Shown: in pieces, positions 61,164 to 64,000 of the stretch
Layout: every line of letters starts with the position of its first letter
Position numbering within the stretch: the stretch's first letter is position 1
NCBI RefSeq assembly: GCF_005952805.1
Contig: NZ_CP040709.1
Coordinates: 3,472,001-3,536,000 of the forward strand
DNA from: Inhella inkyongensis
GTDB lineage: Bacteria; Pseudomonadota; Gammaproteobacteria; Burkholderiales; Burkholderiaceae_C
DNA: 64,000 bases
Reading direction: 5' to 3'
Made by a program: the position numbers and the translations under genes
Notes under the pieces: model-generated
Databases searched by the model: none
Told to the model about the DNA's origin: nothing
What the model saw: the letters and a program-made list of their open reading frames with translations, nothing else

Positions 61164-62114
61164 ATGAATGCGAGAACCCGCCCGCTGGCCGTGGGACCGC
61201 TGCGCGCCTTCGAGGCGGTGGCCCGGCTGCTCAACTTCCGCGCTGCGGCCGAGGAGCTGCACCTGACCCAGCCTGCCATCAGCCGGCAGATCAAATTGCT
61301 GGAGGAGGAGCTGGGCGTCGCCCTCTTCCTGCGCGGCACCCGACACGTGGCGCTCACAGGCGCCGGCCATCAGCTGCTGGCCGCCACCCTGCCCTTGCTC
61401 ACTCGCCTGGACCGCACGGTGCGCCAGCTGCGCCAGGATGCCGGGCGTCAGGTGATCCACCTCAGCACCTTCGCCTCCTTTGCCAGCCTGTGGCTGCTAC
61501 CGCGGCTGGAGGCCTTTCAGCGCCAGCACCCGCATCTGGACATTCGCATCTCGGCCAACGACCAGGTTCAAGACCTGGAGGCCGCCGGCTTTGACCTGGC
61601 CCTGGGCTACTTTGTGCAGCCGCCGCGCGGCAGCCGTGCCGAGGCCCTGTTCGGCGAGGTCCTGACCCCGGTGCACAGCCCGGCGCGCGAGCTGCGCGCG
61701 GCCGAGTTCAATCTGCCGCCCTTGCGTGAACCTGCCGACCTGGCGGGCCACACCCTGGCGGAGGAGGACGACGATCGCCCCGCCAATGTGCATGCCAAAT
61801 GGCGCGGCTGGCTCAGCGCCCAAGGCCTGCCCGATCTGCAGCCGCGCCGCTGGCTGCTGCTGAACTTCACCCACCAGCAGGTGCAGGCCGCGCTCTCGGG
61901 TCAGGCGGTGGCCTTGGCGCGTCTGCCCCTGGTGCTGCCGCAGCTGACCAGCGGTGAGCTGATCGAAAGCTTCGGCCCCAGCCGCCGCCTGAGCACCCCG
62001 GCGCAGTACTTCCTGCGCGTCAGCGAAACCTCTCAGGCCCGACCCGAGGTGCAGCACTTCTGCGACTGGCTGCGCAGCGAGGCGGCGCTGACGCGGGCGG
62101 CCTTGAAAAACTAG
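61164..62114 (+). CDS. LysR-family transcriptional regulator (GcvA-like)
   Basis: A 316-residue LysR-type regulator: HTH segment PLRAFEAVARLLNFRAAAEE followed by LTQPAISRQIKLLEEELGVALF, then a substrate-binding domain (IRISANDQVQDLEAAGFDLA, QQVQAALSGQAVALARLPLV). The pattern and length resemble GcvA-like regulators. The ATG at 61164 gives MNARTRPLAVGPLRAFE; a TTG two codons upstream is less likely. It is divergent from the DUF2917-cupin pair with about 93 bp between starts and probably regulates it. Confidence 0.93.
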   Translation: MNARTRPLAVGPLRAFEAVARLLNFRAAAEELHLTQPAISRQIKLLEEELGVALFLRGTRHVALTGAGHQLLAATLPLLTRLDRTVRQLRQDAGRQVIHLSTFASFASLWLLPRLEAFQRQHPHLDIRISANDQVQDLEAAGFDLALGYFVQPPRGSRAEALFGEVLTPVHSPARELRAAEFNLPPLREPADLAGHTLAEEDDDRPANVHAKWRGWLSAQGLPDLQPRRWLLLNFTHQQVQAALSGQAVALARLPLVLPQLTSGELIESFGPSRRLSTPAQYFLRVSETSQARPEVQHFCDWLRSEAALTRAALKN

Positions 62115-62520
62115 GCCCAGTTCGCTTTAGGTAGTGATCCGCACCGCGGGTCCTTCTAGCCGTCGATGAACTCGGTGTCTCGCATCAGGGTGATGGGGCG
62201 CTGTGTGTAGCGAAGTCAAGGAGGAGGCGACATCCGCCAGGATGTCGCCGGGGGACATGAGCGGAGCACAGTGCCCCGGCGCCCTGATGGGCTCCGCGCC
62301 TTGGTACAGGGTCTGTTGTTCAGCTGGCGAGCGCAGCGAGGGCGCAGGGCGGGCGGCTCCGTTCATGTCCGCCGCCCCGAGTGCCTGCCGGCACCCAGGG
62401 CTCCCCCTTTACTTCACTGCGCCGCCCACCCTGCACCCTCGCTTACAGACACCGAGGCCATCGCCAATCAAAACGGACCGGACCTCGGCGTCACTACTGA
62501 ACGCGAGCAGAGCCAAGAAA
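62115..62520. other. Structured intergenic region
   Basis: About 406 bp between the LysR gene and the second cyclo-ligase gene. A perfect stem GGCGACATCC-GCCA-GGATGTCGCC spans 62226-62249, followed by GCCGGGG (62247-62253) able to pair with CCCCGGC (62274-62280). A purine-rich AAGGAGGA precedes the stem. An open frame on the minus strand (62127-62366) has no ribosome-binding site or recognised family. I see no clear gene; a small RNA or decayed element is possible. Confidence 0.5.
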
Positions 62521-63072
62521 CTAAGGTGCGATGAGCTCCCGCTCCGTCACCACCACGGTCAGCGCCTGGTCATGCGGCTCCACCGCAAACTGCACCTCGC
62601 CCACGCTCCAGGCCAGTCCCACGGTGGTCACCCCCGGGTGAGCGGCCTGCCAGCGGTCGAAGTAGCCTCCGCCATAGCCCAGGCGGTAGCCCTCGCGGGT
62701 GAAGCCCAGGCAGGGCACCAGCACCACATCGGGGTCGGCCGGGGCACCCGCGCTGCTGGGGATGCCCATCTCGTCCTTGAGGGACGGCGCCTGACCGTCC
62801 CAGCGCCGGTACTGCATCTGCCGACCCTCGCGGCGCGCAAAAGGAAGCGCCAGCACCAGCCCTTGCAGATGCGGCAGCAGCTCGGCCGGGTCGAACTCTC
62901 CCTCCAGCGGCCAGTACAGGCCCAGGCACAGGGGCTCCAACTGATCCAGCAGGGGCCGCAGCTGGCGCGCCAGGGCACTGGCCGCGTGCGGTGCGGACGG
63001 GCCGGCCAGGAAGTTCCGTCGGGCCTGTTTGAGCTGCAGGCGCAGCGCCTCGCGGGAAGGGGACATGCTCAT
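62521..63072 (-). CDS. 5-formyltetrahydrofolate cyclo-ligase (copy 2)
   Basis: MTHFS-family enzyme of about 183 residues: LGLYWPLEGEFDPAELLPHL, VLVPCLGFTREGYRLGYG and GGGYFDRWQAAHPGVTTVGL are the usual ligand loops, the last closer to the consensus than in the copy at 58829. It shares only moderate identity with that copy. Possible starts are ATG 63072 and 63066; both avoid overlap with the divergent transglycosylase gene. This gene next to a soluble lytic transglycosylase is a familiar arrangement in Burkholderiales. Confidence 0.92.
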   Translation of the reverse strand: MSMSPSREALRLQLKQARRNFLAGPSAPHAASALARQLRPLLDQLEPLCLGLYWPLEGEFDPAELLPHLQGLVLALPFARREGRQMQYRRWDGQAPSLKDEMGIPSSAGAPADPDVVLVPCLGFTREGYRLGYGGGYFDRWQAAHPGVTTVGLAWSVGEVQFAVEPHDQALTVVVTERELIAP

Positions 63073-63082
63073 TTGGTGTTCA

Positions 63083-64000
63083 ATGGCGGCCATGCGTGAA
63101 CTGAAGTATCGATGCCGCCGCCTGGCGGCCCTTTGTGTAGCGGCCGCCTCCGCCTCGGCCGCCCTGGCCCAAACCCCCGATGCCCTGATGGCCGAAGCCC
63201 AGGCCGCCTGGAAGAAGCGCGATCGCGCCCAGCTCAGCGTGCTGGCTGAACGGGCCCAGGCACAGGCCCATCCCTTGGCCTCCTGGGTCGACTACTGGCG
63301 CCAATTCAGCGCCCTGCCCTCGGCCCAGGTGGCCGATCTGGAGTCCTTCTACCAGCGCTGGCCGGGCAGCTATGTGGAAGACCGACTGCGCAACGACTGG
63401 CTGCTGGAGCTGGGCCGGCGCCAGGATTGGACGGCCTTTGCCGCCGACTACCCGCGCTTTCGCATGGATGACGACCGCGAGGTCCACTGCCATGCGCTGA
63501 GCGCCGAGCTGGCCCTGGGTCGCGCCCTCAAACCCAGCCCACTGCCCTTGAAGGAACGTGCGCTGCAGGCCTGGCTCGCCCAAAAAGATGCCGACGAGGG
63601 CTGCCATGCGATGGCCAAGACCCTGGTGGAGCGCAAGGTCTTTGGCAGCGATGAGCTGCGGCTGAAGATCAACCGCAGCGTCGAAGCCAGCCGTGCCAAA
63701 GCTTTCAAACAAACCCTGGAGTTGCTGCGCCCGCACGAGGCCAAGTCGCTGAACGAGGCCTATGAGAAACCCAGCCAATACCTGACGCGCAGCGCCCACA
63801 CCAAGGGCCGCTGGCACCAGGAGGAGGCGGCCGTGGCCCTGGTGCGCCTGAGCGTGAGCAGCACCGAACGGCTCCCTGAGCTGATGCGCGAGCGTTGGGC
63901 CGCCGCGCTCTCGCCCGGCCTGCAGCAATGGGTCTGGGCCCAGGCCGCGCGTCAGGCGGGCTTTCGCCTGCAAGCGGATGCCGCCGACTTCGTGCGCGAG
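63083..64000 (+). CDS. Soluble lytic murein transglycosylase, N-terminal part (partial)
   Basis: The open frame runs off the end of the window. Visible are a signal peptide (LAALCVAAASASAALA, cleavage before QTPDAL) and about 285 residues of helical repeats typical of the U-shaped superhelical domain of Slt70-type enzymes (LASWVDYWRQFSALPSAQVA, FYQRWPGSYVEDRLRNDWLL, AFAADYPRFRMDDDREVHCH, RALQAWLAQKDADEGCHAMA). The catalytic SLT domain would lie beyond base 64000. In-frame ATGs at 63083 and 63092 are both possible. Its start region faces the cyclo-ligase gene. Confidence 0.85.
   Translation, partial: MAAMRELKYRCRRLAALCVAAASASAALAQTPDALMAEAQAAWKKRDRAQLSVLAERAQAQAHPLASWVDYWRQFSALPSAQVADLESFYQRWPGSYVEDRLRNDWLLELGRRQDWTAFAADYPRFRMDDDREVHCHALSAELALGRALKPSPLPLKERALQAWLAQKDADEGCHAMAKTLVERKVFGSDELRLKINRSVEASRAKAFKQTLELLRPHEAKSLNEAYEKPSQYLTRSAHTKGRWHQEEAAVALVRLSVSSTERLPELMRERWAAALSPGLQQWVWAQAARQAGFRLQADAADFVRE

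Noticed and set aside
62127..62366. 79-codon minus-strand frame in the structured intergenic region
   Set aside because: Crosses the perfect stem, lacks a start signal, and matches nothing I recognise as a protein family.

Overview
The window is high-GC, densely packed chromosomal DNA. Gene order and protein style fit a betaproteobacterium of the order Burkholderiales: the corC-lnt-glyQ run, dksA next to a STAS-like protein and hslVU, ahcY (behind an S-adenosylhomocysteine riboswitch)-tlyA-metF, an IcmF fusion mutase, and a DUF2917 gene beside a LysR gene. I infer a Rubrivivax/Roseateles/Inhella-like lineage, but no rRNA is present to prove it. No tRNA, rRNA, CRISPR array, prophage or intact insertion sequence was seen.

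Layout. 1-15.1 kb: housekeeping genes (glyQ, lnt, corC, a COG0523 metal GTPase, dksA, STAS-like protein, hslVU, a K+ channel), then a beta-alanine catabolic divergon (LysR-acuI-lipoprotein against bauA-mmsA). 15.4-29.7 kb: GNAT, LysE exporter, IcmF mutase, a secreted protein, an AAA/DUF4143 ATPase behind a perfect palindrome, a lipocalin-like/beta-propeller pair, and a minus-strand run of lytic transglycosylase, phosphodiesterase and a TRAP transporter with TatT lipoprotein, DctP and a fused DctQM. 29.8-36.0 kb: an accessory locus with a ~1.12 kb direct repeat. 36.1-46.5 kb: a translationally coupled diguanylate cyclase-AidB-guanine deaminase operon, an OlsB-like acyltransferase, an EF-G paralogue and small membrane proteins. 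46.6-50.6 kb: an iron-uptake operon (Fur-like box, tonB, siderophore receptor, piuC). 50.6-55.2 kb: SAH riboswitch, ahcY, tlyA, metF and a degenerate GGDEF protein. 55.2-64 kb: a second TonB-dependent receptor, pepQ, two 5-formyl-THF cyclo-ligases, a MITE-like element, a DUF2917/cupin pair against a LysR gene, and the start of a soluble lytic transglycosylase.

The most interesting stretch is 29.8-36.0 kb. The 3' third of a CorA-like gene, its downstream intergenic region, and the 5' part of a small secreted-protein gene (signal peptide plus poly-glycine hinge) are duplicated almost identically. Just after the hinge the two secreted proteins become unrelated, and each is followed by a paralogous membrane-anchored protein with a cysteine pair. 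This looks like cassette exchange behind a constant secretion leader; its function is unknown. The duplicated intergenic region carries four TTTAG motifs at exact 11-bp spacing, like the half-site arrays of OmpR-family regulators.

A second point of interest is the 254-bp element at 60252-60505. It has perfect 19-bp ends and a CTAG target duplication, and seems to have inserted into a CTAG that was the shared stop codon of two convergent genes, so both genes kept their stops. Its core contains a hairpin that also occurs upstream of hslV, with paired compensatory changes.
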